From NCBI GenBank assembly GCA_002722885.1, contig PBNE01000015.1, positions 30,680 through 94,679 of the forward strand: a stretch of 64,000 bases of DNA, given 5' to 3'. Each line of letters begins with the position of its first letter. Within the stretch, counting starts at the first letter, position 1. Origin of the DNA: Rhodospirillaceae bacterium. Its GTDB lineage: Bacteria; Pseudomonadota; Alphaproteobacteria; SP197. The notes under the pieces are model-generated. The model saw nothing but the letters and a program-made list of their open reading frames with translations. It was not told the DNA's origin and made no database searches. Position numbers and translations under genes: made by a program. This document shows, piece after piece, positions 53,721 through 62,445 of the stretch.

Positions 53721-54200
53721 TCAGCGCAGTGCGATGCGGCCCGCTTCGTGCTGGCGGCGGCAATCGGTGGCGTCGCGATAACGGTCTTCATCCAACAGCG
53801 GCGTCGTGGTCATGCCGGGACCGTAGAAGCGCGGATCGTCACACTCGCCATCGTAGGACCAGGCGCTGCTGTCGTCTCCGAAATTGATCGACGAGGCGTA
53901 GCTGTCGTAACCGCTGTTGTAATTCTGGCTTGAAGCGAGCCAGACCTGGCCCACGTTGAAGGCCGAACGGCAATCGGTCGCATCGCGATAGGCGTTGGCG
54001 CTGCTCAGGCCGGCCGTTGCCATGCCGGGACCACTGAAGCGTGGGTCATCGCACTCATAGTCATAGGCCCACTGACTGGAATCGTCGCCGAAGTTGATGT
54101 TGCTTTGGCCGTAACCGTTGCCGGTCGCGGCGTAACAGGCCTGAAGGCCGATGCTCAGGGCAGCCACGGCTGCAATCTTTGTGAAGGTCCTGAAGGTCAT
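53721..54200 (-). CDS. Lipoprotein with two C-x26-C repeats (ECDDPRF repeat family)
   Basis: A 159-residue paralogue of the neighbouring four-repeat protein. The N-terminus AAVAALSIGLQAC is a lipoprotein signal with Cys22 as the likely lipidation site. Two units follow (about 34-90 and 104-159): NFGDDSSQWAYDYECDDPRF and NFGDDSSAWSYDGECDDPRF, each closing with YRDATDC. Cysteine pairs 50/77 and 120/147 again have spacing 27. ATG 54200 has gggag upstream and was preferred over the in-frame ATG at 54227 because it starts the signal peptide. The gene precedes the four-repeat gene on the same strand with a 56-base gap, so both are likely co-expressed: one membrane-anchored, one released. Confidence 0.85.
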   Translation of the reverse strand: MTFRTFTKIAAVAALSIGLQACYAATGNGYGQSNINFGDDSSQWAYDYECDDPRFSGPGMATAGLSSANAYRDATDCRSAFNVGQVWLASSQNYNSGYDSYASSINFGDDSSAWSYDGECDDPRFYGPGMTTTPLLDEDRYRDATDCRRQHEAGRIALR

Positions 54201-54297
54201 GGCGCTCTCTCCCGTGTTCGCCGTCATGACCCCTTCACGCAGGTGCTGTCCGAAACCTTATGCTGATTGTGGCAAAAACCCGGCCCCGTAACCGTGA

Positions 54298-54605
54298 TCA
54301 CGCATCGCCGGACACGCTAACGGGCAGGGTCACCGTCACGGTCGTGCCGCTCCCGACCTCACTTTGGTTGCCCAATGTACCGCCAAGTTTCTCGGCAAAA
54401 CTGCGGGCCGGCGGCGAACCGTTCCAGGGCGAGCGTCAGGTTCGGGGCGATCAGGAGATGCCGCTCTTCCACCTCAGAGACCTCGCGTTCGAACGCGGTC
54501 GTCTGCACCCAGGCACCCAGGCACCCAGGCACCCAGGATGAGAACAGGTGCGCTGGCCACGGCCATGAACAGCGCCATTAAAATGGTGCGAAGACCGAGC
54601 TTCAC
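54298..54605 (-). pseudogene. Sensor histidine kinase remnant (first helix plus last ATPase strand)
   Basis: GTG 54605 (gagggg upstream) starts KLGLRTILMALFMAVASAP, a membrane helix, then LILGAW, and in the adjusted frame TTAFEREVSEVEERHLLIA, typical of the start of periplasmic-sensing kinases. After NLTLALERFAAG the sequence jumps to SFAEKLGGTLGNQSEVGSGT and TVTVTLPVSVSGDA, the C-terminal end of a HATPase domain, with stop at 54298. Histidine box, N, G1 and G2 motifs are all gone. Within the first part lies an 8-base tandem repeat (see separate entry) whose copy number puts the downstream sequence out of frame. Clearly non-functional. Confidence 0.75.
54506..54537. repeat. Tandem repeat, four copies of the 8-mer cacccagg
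   Basis: Four perfect head-to-tail copies of cacccagg (54506-54513, 54514-54521, 54522-54529, 54530-54537). Being 8 bases long, each gain or loss shifts reading frame by two or one. It lies in the part of the kinase remnant encoding the end of its first membrane helix; two or five copies would join the flanking coding segments in frame, four do not. Confidence 0.95.
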
Positions 54606-54794
54606 CAGATGTTTCCCCTCAACTGACCAGATCCCGCCCGACCTGTGTCATCACGACGCGTTGAACCGGTTGCAATCGCGCGCCCCAAACGGAAATGATA
54701 CACCGCAAGCGGCACGAAGCGGAACAGGCCTTGGTCTACACACGCTGCGTGCCAAATTACCGAAACGCCTCAGATTGTAAAAGGACACTTACAA

Positions 54795-55982
54795 ATGACT
54801 GTTCGCCATGGCCGCGAGTTCCTCAGCATTCCGGGTCCCACAAACGTCCCCGACCGTGTCCTCTCGGCCATGCACCGCCCCGCCATCGATATCTATGCAG
54901 GTGAGATGGTCGACACGACCCTGAGCTGTCTGGCCGATTTGAAGCCGGTGTTCCGTACATCCGGCGAAACCTACATCTATGCCGCCAACGGCCACGGTGC
55001 CTGGGAAGCCTCTCTCACCAACTGCCTGTCGCGCGGCGAGAAGGTGCTGGTCCTTGAATGCGGCGTCTTCGCAGTGGTCTGGGGTGAGATGGCCTCGTTC
55101 ATCGGGCTCGAACCCGAGATCATGCCGTCTCGACCGCGCCGCGCCGTGGATCCCGCGGCGCTGGAGGAACGCCTGCGTGCCGACACCGACGGTGAGATCA
55201 AGGCCGTCATGACGGTTCAAATTGATACAGCATCTGGGGTGGTCAACGACATTCCGGCCCTGCGTCGTGCAATCGACAACGCCGGCCACGACGCACTGCT
55301 CCTGGTCGACACCATCGCCTCGCTTGGCTGCATGACCTTCGAGATGGATAAATGGGGTGTCGATGTCACGGTTGCGGGCTCACAAAAGGGCCTGATGGCA
55401 CCGCCCGGCCTGAGCTTCGTCGCAGCCAACGACAAGGCGCGCGAACGGCACAAATCGGCCGATCTCGTAACGCGCTACTGGGACTGGACCCTGCGCGAAG
55501 GCCCCGAGCACTACATGAAGCACTGCGGCACCGCGCCCGAGCACATGCTGTTCGGTCTGCGGGAATCCCTCGACATGATCGCGGAGGAAGGGCTCGACAA
55601 CGCCATTCGCCGACACACGCTGCTTGCCGATGCCACCCGGGTGGCGGTCGGCGGCTGGGCGGAAGGCGGCGCAATGGAGTTCAACATCACCGAAGCCACC
55701 GAACGCTCAAACTCCGTCACCACGGTGCGCATGGAGCCCGAACCCGCCGCCGCCATTCTCGACTTCTGCCGTGAGCAATGCGGAGTTGTGGTCGGCATTG
55801 CCATTGGCGAGAACCTCGGCGGCAAGGGCTTCCGCATCGCCCATATGGGCCACACCAACGCACCGATGGTCATGGGCACGCTGGGCGCCATCGAAACAGC
55901 ACTCATCGCGCTCGACCTGCCCCATGGCTCCGGCGGCCTCCAGTCTGCTACCGCGTGTCTGGGTGCGGCGCTCAAGGTTTGA
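54795..55982 (+). CDS. Class V PLP aminotransferase (serine/alanine-glyoxylate aminotransferase-like)
   Basis: A 395-residue enzyme. SIPGPTNVPDRVLSAMHRPA near the N-terminus, ANGHGAWEASLTNCLSRG, DTIASLGCMTFEMDKWGVD and the PLP lysine Lys198 in AGSQKGLMAPPGLSFV identify the AGXT/serine-glyoxylate family. It probably transfers an amino group to glyoxylate; the donor could be serine, alanine or aspartate (as in the beta-hydroxyaspartate cycle). The ribosome binding site aaagga precedes the ATG by 9 bases. A small NTF2-like gene follows after 11 bases, suggesting an operon. Confidence 0.9.
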   Translation: MTVRHGREFLSIPGPTNVPDRVLSAMHRPAIDIYAGEMVDTTLSCLADLKPVFRTSGETYIYAANGHGAWEASLTNCLSRGEKVLVLECGVFAVVWGEMASFIGLEPEIMPSRPRRAVDPAALEERLRADTDGEIKAVMTVQIDTASGVVNDIPALRRAIDNAGHDALLLVDTIASLGCMTFEMDKWGVDVTVAGSQKGLMAPPGLSFVAANDKARERHKSADLVTRYWDWTLREGPEHYMKHCGTAPEHMLFGLRESLDMIAEEGLDNAIRRHTLLADATRVAVGGWAEGGAMEFNITEATERSNSVTTVRMEPEPAAAILDFCREQCGVVVGIAIGENLGGKGFRIAHMGHTNAPMVMGTLGAIETALIALDLPHGSGGLQSATACLGAALKV

Positions 55983-55993
55983 AGGACATCAGC

Positions 55994-56332
55994 ATGGACA
56001 ACGCCGAACGCATGGCGATTGCCAGGGCCTGCGTCGATACATCCAATGACCATGACGTCGACCGCATCGCCACCATGCTCGCACCTGATGTTGCCTATCG
56101 TTCTAGCGGTGTCGGTGCCCATGATGGCGCGGAAGCAATCCTCGCCATGAACCAGGTCTTCTTCGCCGACTATCCCGATGTTTGCTGTGACCCGGAGAAC
56201 TCGCGCTCGATCCCCGACGACGAGGTCGAGTTCGACTTCACAATCACGCTGGCAGGCGCCAGCCACCGCGGTGTCGAACGCGTCTTTGTCGGCGACAACG
56301 GCCGTATCACACGGGTCGAAGTCGAACGCTGA
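55994..56332 (+). CDS. NTF2/SnoaL-like small protein
   Basis: A 112-residue cone-fold protein. The N-terminal helix MAIARACVDTSNDHDVDRIA and the strands MLAPDVAYRSSG and HRGVERVFVGDNGRIT are typical of SnoaL/ketosteroid-isomerase-like proteins. The fold serves as isomerase, hydrolase, or a binding subunit; the catalytic residue set is not recognisable. aagga lies 9-13 bases before the ATG. It is 11 bases downstream of the aminotransferase. Confidence 0.75.
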   Translation: MDNAERMAIARACVDTSNDHDVDRIATMLAPDVAYRSSGVGAHDGAEAILAMNQVFFADYPDVCCDPENSRSIPDDEVEFDFTITLAGASHRGVERVFVGDNGRITRVEVER

Positions 56333-56440
56333 TCCAGGCTCTGGACGCGACCATCAATTCGTGACCAAGATACTCTGCCGCTGACGTGAGGCGGCTGGGG
56401 CGAACGATCCGAGACAGCGGAGCGGCCCCGCGGTGGTGGA

Positions 56441-57340
56441 GTGTCCGTCGTCGTGCTGCGCTGGTACCAGACTGACAACCGTCTGCTTTGGGTGCTGCTG
56501 GCCCTGTTGCTCGCCACAGGCTGGAGCACGACGGGCCTCGTCATCCGTTTCATCGAAGAAGCCAGCGCGCCGGAGATCACCTTCTATCGCGGCCTGTGCC
56601 TTTCGTTTGCCGTCACGCTGTTTGTCGCCAGCCGCTATCGCATCAACACCGCGCGCGCCTTTCGCGCGATCGGCTGGCCCGGCCTCATGGGCGCCGTCGG
56701 CCTGGGCCTCGCGAGTGTCACCTTCATTGCGGCGATCGAGCGGACCACCATCGCCAACATCAGCTTCCTGATCGCGGCCACGCCGTTCTTCGCCGGTGGT
56801 CTGGCCTGGCTGATCATGCGTGAGGCCATGGCACCCCGCACCATCGCCGCCACCGGGATCGCCATGATCGGCATCGTCGTCATGGTCGGTGAGGGTTTTG
56901 CCGTGGGAAGCTGGCTGGGCAATCTGCTGGCCCTGGCCTGCGCCTTCCTGTCGGCCTTCTACGTCGTGGGTGTCCGCCTTGGCAGGGGTGTGGACATGGT
57001 TCCCACCGTCGCACTCTCGGGCCTTATCGCGGCTGGGGCGGCGGCCACCATGATCGACAGCTTCTACATATCGCTGCACGACTTCATGCTCTGCGCCCTG
57101 CAAGGCATTTTCATCAGCGCGGTCTGCAACGGGCTCTTCACGCTGTGCGCCCGCCATATACCCGCGGGCGAGCTGACCGTGTTGTCCATGCTGGAGTCGG
57201 TTCTGTCGCCACTGTGGGTTTTTCTCATTCTGGTCGAGATTCCGTCCACGCTCACGATCATCGGCGGCGCCATCGTTCTGGGGGCTGTGTCCCTCCAGGC
57301 CTTCTGGCCACGCAGGTGGCGTCGCAATCAGGCTCCATGA
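56441..57340 (+). CDS. EamA/DMT-family transporter
   Basis: A 299-residue protein with ten predicted helices (for example LLWVLLALLLATGWSTTGLV, FIAAIERTTIANISFLIA, ELTVLSMLESVLSPLWVFLI), the double EamA arrangement. It begins with a GTG at 56441, preceded by ggtgg. It resembles the transporter at 38143 only in general fold. Substrate unknown. It lies between the aminotransferase pair and the dehydrogenase on the same strand, so it might import or export a compound of the same pathway. Confidence 0.85.
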   Translation: MSVVVLRWYQTDNRLLWVLLALLLATGWSTTGLVIRFIEEASAPEITFYRGLCLSFAVTLFVASRYRINTARAFRAIGWPGLMGAVGLGLASVTFIAAIERTTIANISFLIAATPFFAGGLAWLIMREAMAPRTIAATGIAMIGIVVMVGEGFAVGSWLGNLLALACAFLSAFYVVGVRLGRGVDMVPTVALSGLIAAGAAATMIDSFYISLHDFMLCALQGIFISAVCNGLFTLCARHIPAGELTVLSMLESVLSPLWVFLILVEIPSTLTIIGGAIVLGAVSLQAFWPRRWRRNQAP

Positions 57341-57422
57341 TGTCCGCTCGGAATCACACCCGACCGGCCATGACTGGTTTTCTCGAACCCGACAGTCCAC
57401 CTCCCATCACGGAATCACAGAC

Positions 57423-58382
57423 ATGAAGATCGGTTTCATCGGCCTCGGCAACGTCGGCGGCAAACTGGCGGGTTCAATCCTGCGCAACGGCTTCGACCTC
57501 ACCGTCCGAGACCTCGACAAGGCGGCCGCGCAGCGCTTCCTCGACCAGGGTGCCCACTGGGCCGAGAGCCCCAAGGAGATCGCCGAGACCTGCGACCTCA
57601 TCATCACTTGCCTGCCCTCCCCCGCCGCCAGTGCCGCGGTCATGGAGGCCGAGGACGGCGTTCTGGCCGGCCTCACCGAAGGCAAGATCTGGGCGGAGAT
57701 GAGCACCACCGACGAAAACGAGATGAAGCGCCTGGCAGAGCTGGTCAAGGCGACCGGGGCCGAGCCGATCGAGTGCCCGGTCTCCGGCGGCTGCCATCGT
57801 GCGGCCACGGGCAACATCTCGATCTTCGCAGGCTGCGAACGCACCACCTTCGACCGCATGCTGCCGGTGCTCACCACACTGGGCCGACGCGCGCTCCACA
57901 CCGGGCCTATCGGCAGCGCCTCGGCACTGAAGGTGATGACCAACTATCTCGCCACGGCCAACCTGCTCACGCTCTGCGAGGCTCTGACGACCATGAAGAT
58001 GGCCGGGATCGACCTCAACACGACCTACGAGGCGATCCGCATCAGCTCGGGCAACAGCTTTGTCCACGAAACCGAAAGCCAGGTCATCCTCAACGGCAGC
58101 CGCGACATCAGCTTCACCATGGACCTCGTGCTCAAGGACATCGGCCTCTTCCAGGAAATCGCCGAACGCAACAACGTGCCGCTCGAGATCTCGCCCCTGA
58201 TGATCGAGATCTTCAAGGACGGCCAGGACCGCTATGGACCCCGCGCCTGGTCCGATGACATTATCAGGCGATTCGAAGAGGCCTGCGACACGGAAATCCT
58301 TGCGCCAGGCTTCCCCGCCGAGATGATCGACGACGAGCCCGAAGAACCCGGCTACGAGGTCTTGCCCAAGGGCAAGGTCTGA
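57423..58382 (+). CDS. 3-hydroxyisobutyrate dehydrogenase-family beta-hydroxyacid dehydrogenase
   Basis: A 319-residue protein. The NAD(P) motif IGFIGLGNVGGKLAGSIL is at residues 3-20, the substrate-binding ECPVSGGCHRAATGNISIFA at about 117-136, and the catalytic lysine Lys170 in GSASALKVMTNYLATAN. It oxidises a beta-hydroxy acid (hydroxyisobutyrate, tartronate semialdehyde, sulfolactaldehyde or similar). The C-terminus is about 25 residues longer than classical enzymes and acidic (EPEEPGYEVL). It converges with the truncated amine oxidase. Confidence 0.88.
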   Translation: MKIGFIGLGNVGGKLAGSILRNGFDLTVRDLDKAAAQRFLDQGAHWAESPKEIAETCDLIITCLPSPAASAAVMEAEDGVLAGLTEGKIWAEMSTTDENEMKRLAELVKATGAEPIECPVSGGCHRAATGNISIFAGCERTTFDRMLPVLTTLGRRALHTGPIGSASALKVMTNYLATANLLTLCEALTTMKMAGIDLNTTYEAIRISSGNSFVHETESQVILNGSRDISFTMDLVLKDIGLFQEIAERNNVPLEISPLMIEIFKDGQDRYGPRAWSDDIIRRFEEACDTEILAPGFPAEMIDDEPEEPGYEVLPKGKV

Positions 58383-58385
58383 GGT

Positions 58386-58976
58386 TCAGCCCAGCGCCCG
58401 CATCCCCTCGCCCGCCGCGCGTTCGCCGCTCCACCAGGCGCCGCCGCAGATTGCGTAATAGGCACCGGCCGCGGCCTCTCCGGCAAAGAACAGGCGGTCG
58501 TCGAGCGGCTCGGCCAATGTCTGGCGCGCACTCTGCGCGCCAGGACTGAGCGCGGCATAGGCACCAAGCGTCAGAGGATCATTGGCCCATTGGGTCAAGG
58601 CACCCTTCACGAAGGTCTCGCGGGCGCGGCTTCCGACCATGGCTTCGACCGCGCCGAGAGCAAACTCAATCGCCACCTCAGGACCTTCGGCCGACTGAAT
58701 CCATGAGCAGCCGTGATCGAACGGCACGCCAAAGGTCTCTCCTTCAGTCCAGGCCCGACCGCTGACCCTGTCTCGTGCCTCGAGCACCACCACGGACTTG
58801 CCTTCAGCCATGAGCTTCCTGGCTGCGCCGATCCCTGCAGCACCCGCGCCGATGATCATGACATCAGGATCGGCCGGAACATCAGCACGGGCGTGTGAAG
58901 GAAAAAGTGCAGTCGACGCGCCGGAAGCAAGGAGTGTTCGCCGGGTCAGCAATGAAGGGGAGGATTGCTGGGGCAT
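58386..58976 (-). pseudogene. Flavin amine oxidase with an in-frame internal deletion
   Basis: A 196-residue open frame. Residues 1-30 are a twin-arginine signal (TRRTLLASGASTALF); VMIIGAGAAGIGAARKLM, VVLEARDRVSGRAW and FDHGCSWIQSAEG are the FAD-binding start of a monoamine-oxidase-like protein. It then passes directly to the C-terminal FAD-contact part (LSPGAQSARQTLAEPLDDRL, FFAGEAAAGAYYAICG). Complete relatives have about 430-460 residues, so roughly 240 residues containing the substrate domain are missing, yet the frame is preserved. It might still fold as a minimal FAD protein, but catalysis is unlikely. It diverges from the TetR gene. Confidence 0.78.
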
Positions 58977-59095
58977 GGAACTGTCTTATCGCAGCGTCGG
59001 CTGCACTGGGGGTCTCGAAATCACCACAACTCTACAGCGTAGAAATATCAAGTTGGATGCGCCCAAGACCCCGCTTGTGTGCTAAAATCGGACCC

Positions 59096-59782
59096 ATGTC
59101 AGGAACCGGTGTCATCTCCAAGCGTGGCACGCTCAGCCGTCAGAACATCATTCAGACCGCCGCGGCCATGGTTGATCGGGATGGCGCCGACGCCTTCAGC
59201 ATGCGCCGCCTGGGTGCGGAGATAGGCGTCGACCCCATGGCGGTCTACCACTACATCCCCAACCGCGCCGCGCTCCTGCGCGAACTGGTGCGGCTCTTCC
59301 TCGATGCGCTCGACGTTCCGGGGCCAACGCTCATCTGGCAGGACTGGGTCCGGGCGTTCAGTCAGAACTTTCGCAGCACGGCCAAACGCCACCCCGGGCT
59401 GTTCCGTGTCTTCTCACAGTCCGGTGACTGGTCTGCTGAGTACCTCGCGGTGGAGGAAGCACTCCACGCGACCCTTGCCGAGGCCGTCTTCAGCCCGCAG
59501 CAGCGTGTTCGGGCCGGCCGTCTGGTGATGGCCTATACTGAGAACTTCGTGCTTTGGGAGCTGTCGGGATCGATTGCGTCGAACGACGCCGACGAACGCG
59601 CTCAGTTTATCGGCCTTATCGAGAGCCGCGATCTGCCCCAGGTTGCCGCGCTGTCCGAACACATTCTCAATGTTGACGCCGATGACGAGTTTGCCTTCGG
59701 CCTCGATGTCACCACCAGGGGCCTGGAAGCCATGCTCTGCCCTCTTGCGACAAGGGCCGATTCACCTTCAAATCACAGCTGA
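59096..59782 (+). CDS. TetR-family transcriptional regulator
   Basis: A 228-residue regulator. The DNA-binding helix-turn-helix is at about residues 11-57 (SRQNIIQTAAAMVDRDGADA, SMRRLGAEIGVDPMAVYHYI, NRAALLRELVRLFLDAL), followed by an all-helical ligand domain of the TetR_C type. ATG 59096 directly precedes the conserved part; the upstream in-frame sequence lies in the divergent promoter. It probably represses the divergent amine oxidase gene or the serine hydrolase downstream (62 bases), effector unknown. Confidence 0.9.
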   Translation: MSGTGVISKRGTLSRQNIIQTAAAMVDRDGADAFSMRRLGAEIGVDPMAVYHYIPNRAALLRELVRLFLDALDVPGPTLIWQDWVRAFSQNFRSTAKRHPGLFRVFSQSGDWSAEYLAVEEALHATLAEAVFSPQQRVRAGRLVMAYTENFVLWELSGSIASNDADERAQFIGLIESRDLPQVAALSEHILNVDADDEFAFGLDVTTRGLEAMLCPLATRADSPSNHS

Positions 59783-59844
59783 ACGAAACCGGCTCTTCAC
59801 ATCGGAAAGCGACGCGGAGGCCGCAGAGGAGAAGGCCTGAGCCC

Positions 59845-60993
59845 ATGACCAACCGCCACGACATCGCGCCCAATCCCGATCTCATCGTCGGCCCGGACCT
59901 GCGCGAGGCCTGGAACACGGCGGAACGGCGGCGCTGGGGATTTCACAATCTGCACCGCATCACGCGTTACGGCCTGCATCTCAGAAGCCGTGACGTGCTG
60001 GGCGTCAAGCGGCGGATCGATCGTCGTATCGGCGACATGGCCGAAGTCCACCGTCTGACCGAGACCACGATGTTCTCGGCCATGGTGGTGCTGCGCGGCG
60101 ACACGCTGGTGTTCGACCGCTACGCCGCCGACTTCGGGCCTGACCGTCCCCACAGCATCATGTCGATCTCCAAGACGGCCATGAACCTATTGATCGGCCG
60201 TCTGGCCGCCGACGGTGCGCTCGACCTCTCTACGAAGGTGAAGCAGCACATCCCCGAGATCGGCAGCGGCTATGCCGAGGCGACCGTGCAGGACGTTCTG
60301 GATATGAACATCGTCAACTCCTACGACGAGGACTATTCCGACCCCTTCACCGCCGCGCTGATCCACGAGAGTGCGATGGGCTGGCGCCTGCCGCCCGACG
60401 GCCAGGCGGACGAGAGCGACCGCGACTTCCTCTGCACCATCACCAGCGACGACCTCACGAACTACTCAGACGAGCCGCAGTACAAATCCTCCAACACCGA
60501 TGTCATCGGCTGGATCGCCGAGCGTGTCTCGGGCCGGCCGCTGCGCAGCCATTTCATCGACATCGTCGAGGCCGCCGGGCTCGAAGATACCTTCTTTATG
60601 TCCTGCGACCGCGACGGGGTGCCCAATCTCAACGGCGGTATCTGCATGAGCGCACGCGACCTCGCCCGCTACGGCCTGCTGTTCACCCGGGACGGCCGCG
60701 GTATCCTGGGCCAGGAGGTCGGCTCCGGCGCCTTCATCGAGGCCACCCGCGCCCAGACCGGCCCGCGTTACGGCGCACCGGCCGAACACATCACCTACGG
60801 CAACCAGATGCGGACCAACGGCCGCTGGCTTGGGCATGGCGGCTGGGGCGGCCAGTTCATGCTGGTCGACCCTGACAGCGACACCGTGGTAGTCTTTTTC
60901 AGCGTGCTCGAGAACGAGGACGCCAGCGACTGGGAGTACCAGCTCGAGACCATCGCCATGGCCGAGGCGATCACGCTGATGGATCAGGCATAA
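59845..60993 (+). CDS. Beta-lactamase-fold serine hydrolase (class C/6-aminohexanoate hydrolase-like)
   Basis: A 382-residue protein. The nucleophile motif SxxK is HSIMSISKTAMN (Ser107/Lys110), the second catalytic block is EPQYKSSNTDVIGW (Tyr-x-Ser-like), and HGGWGGQFMLVDPD replaces the KTG motif. This arrangement is found in esterases, 6-aminohexanoate-dimer hydrolase and D-aminopeptidases rather than true beta-lactamases. No signal peptide, so it is probably cytoplasmic. It precedes the SBP56 gene by 85 bases on the same strand. Confidence 0.85.
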   Translation: MTNRHDIAPNPDLIVGPDLREAWNTAERRRWGFHNLHRITRYGLHLRSRDVLGVKRRIDRRIGDMAEVHRLTETTMFSAMVVLRGDTLVFDRYAADFGPDRPHSIMSISKTAMNLLIGRLAADGALDLSTKVKQHIPEIGSGYAEATVQDVLDMNIVNSYDEDYSDPFTAALIHESAMGWRLPPDGQADESDRDFLCTITSDDLTNYSDEPQYKSSNTDVIGWIAERVSGRPLRSHFIDIVEAAGLEDTFFMSCDRDGVPNLNGGICMSARDLARYGLLFTRDGRGILGQEVGSGAFIEATRAQTGPRYGAPAEHITYGNQMRTNGRWLGHGGWGGQFMLVDPDSDTVVVFFSVLENEDASDWEYQLETIAMAEAITLMDQA

Positions 60994-61078
60994 CGCGCTC
61001 TCCAGCCGCGATTTTTCTTGTTCTCAGGACCTTCCCGCGCAAGTCTCACGCAGCGACGATGACTGAAGGAGCCGCCCC

Positions 61079-62440
61079 TTGAGCGCCGCCGAAGCACCCT
61101 GCTGTGGTCCCGGTTACGCCTCACCCGCCGAAGCGATGCAAGCGGTCCGTGAGAAGATTCTCTACACGGTTGCGCTCTACATCGGCACCGGCATCCAGAA
61201 GCCGGACTACCTGGCCACGATCGACGCCAACCCCGAGAGCCCGACCTACAGTCAGGTGATCAGCCGGCTCGAAATGCCGGGCATCGGCGACGAACTCCAC
61301 CACATGGGTTGGAACGCATGTTCGTCCTGCCACCACGACGCCAGCAAGGAGCGTCGCTATCTGATCGTGCCGGGCGTCAGAAGCTCCAACATCCATATCG
61401 TCGATTGCGTCACCGATCCCCGCGAACCGCGTCTCCACAAGGTCATCTCCGGCGACGAAATCAAGGCCAAGACGAGCCTTTCCGCGCCCCACACCGTCCA
61501 CTGTCTGGGGTCCGACATGATCATTTCCATGCTGGGTGATGCCAAGGGCGAGGCGCCGGGTGGCTTCCTGCATCTCAACGAGGACTTCGAGATTGTCGGG
61601 CGCTGGGAGAACGACCTGGGCGGCATGAAGTTCAACTACGACTTCTGGTACCAGCCGCGCCACAACGTGATGGTCTCCAGTGAATGGGCCGCGCCCAACA
61701 CCTTCATGCCCGGCTTCGACCTGGAAGAGGTCGGCCACCTGAAGTACGGCCGCGAGCTCCACTTCTGGGACTTCGAGAACAAGCGCGTCGAGAACACCGT
61801 CTATCTCGGCGAGGACGGCCTGGTGCCGCTCGAGGTGCGCTTCCACCACGACCCCGATTCCAGCCACGGTTTCGTCGGCGCGGCGCTTTCGTCAAACGTG
61901 ATCCACTGGTTCAAGCGTGACGGCGAATGGGTCATCGAGAAGATCATCGACGTCGAGAACGAGCGCCATCCCGAATGGCCGATCCCAGTGCCGGGTCTGA
62001 TCAGCGTCATCCTGCTGTCGATGGACGACCGCTTTCTCTACTTCTCCAACTGGCTGCACGGTGACCTGCGCCAGTACGACATCTCGGACCCCAGCAATCC
62101 CAAGCTCACGGGACAAGTCTGGATGGGCGGGCTGCTGGGGAAGGCGCCCGAGGTCAACGGCCGGCACATCACCGGTGGGCCGCAGATGATCCAGCTCTCG
62201 CTCGACGGCAAGCGGCTCTATGTCACGACCTCGCTGTTCTCCACCTGGGACAACCAATTCTACCCCGATATCCGCCACAACGGCGGCTGCATGCTGATGG
62301 TAAACTGCGACACCGAAACCGGCGGCATGGAGATCGACCCCGAGTTCTTCGTCGACTTCGGCAAGGAACCAAACGGCCCGGCCCGCTGCCACGAAACGCG
62401 CTACCCCGGCGGCGACTGCACCTCCGACATCTGGGTCTGA
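61079..62440 (+). CDS. Selenium-binding protein SBP56/methanethiol oxidase
   Basis: A 453-residue seven-bladed propeller protein, the normal family length. The hallmark WNACSSCHHD (Cys81 and Cys84) is present, with HTVHCLGSDMIISMLGD, SSEWAAPNTFMPGF, SSHGFVGAALSSNVI and the C-terminal GGDCTSDIWV. Bacterial methanethiol oxidases (MtoX) and human SELENBP1 belong here; they oxidise methanethiol to formaldehyde, hydrogen peroxide and sulfide using copper. The start is a TTG at 61079 with gaaggag about 8 bases upstream. It lacks an obvious signal peptide, unlike Hyphomicrobium MtoX. A ferredoxin gene follows after 5 bases. Confidence 0.9.
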   Translation: MSAAEAPCCGPGYASPAEAMQAVREKILYTVALYIGTGIQKPDYLATIDANPESPTYSQVISRLEMPGIGDELHHMGWNACSSCHHDASKERRYLIVPGVRSSNIHIVDCVTDPREPRLHKVISGDEIKAKTSLSAPHTVHCLGSDMIISMLGDAKGEAPGGFLHLNEDFEIVGRWENDLGGMKFNYDFWYQPRHNVMVSSEWAAPNTFMPGFDLEEVGHLKYGRELHFWDFENKRVENTVYLGEDGLVPLEVRFHHDPDSSHGFVGAALSSNVIHWFKRDGEWVIEKIIDVENERHPEWPIPVPGLISVILLSMDDRFLYFSNWLHGDLRQYDISDPSNPKLTGQVWMGGLLGKAPEVNGRHITGGPQMIQLSLDGKRLYVTTSLFSTWDNQFYPDIRHNGGCMLMVNCDTETGGMEIDPEFFVDFGKEPNGPARCHETRYPGGDCTSDIWV

Positions 62441-62445
62441 TCGCC

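Noticed and set aside
54506-54537. CRISPR-like or satellite repeat
   Set aside because: Units are 8 bases, directly adjacent without spacers, and confined to 32 bases; it is a simple tandem repeat.
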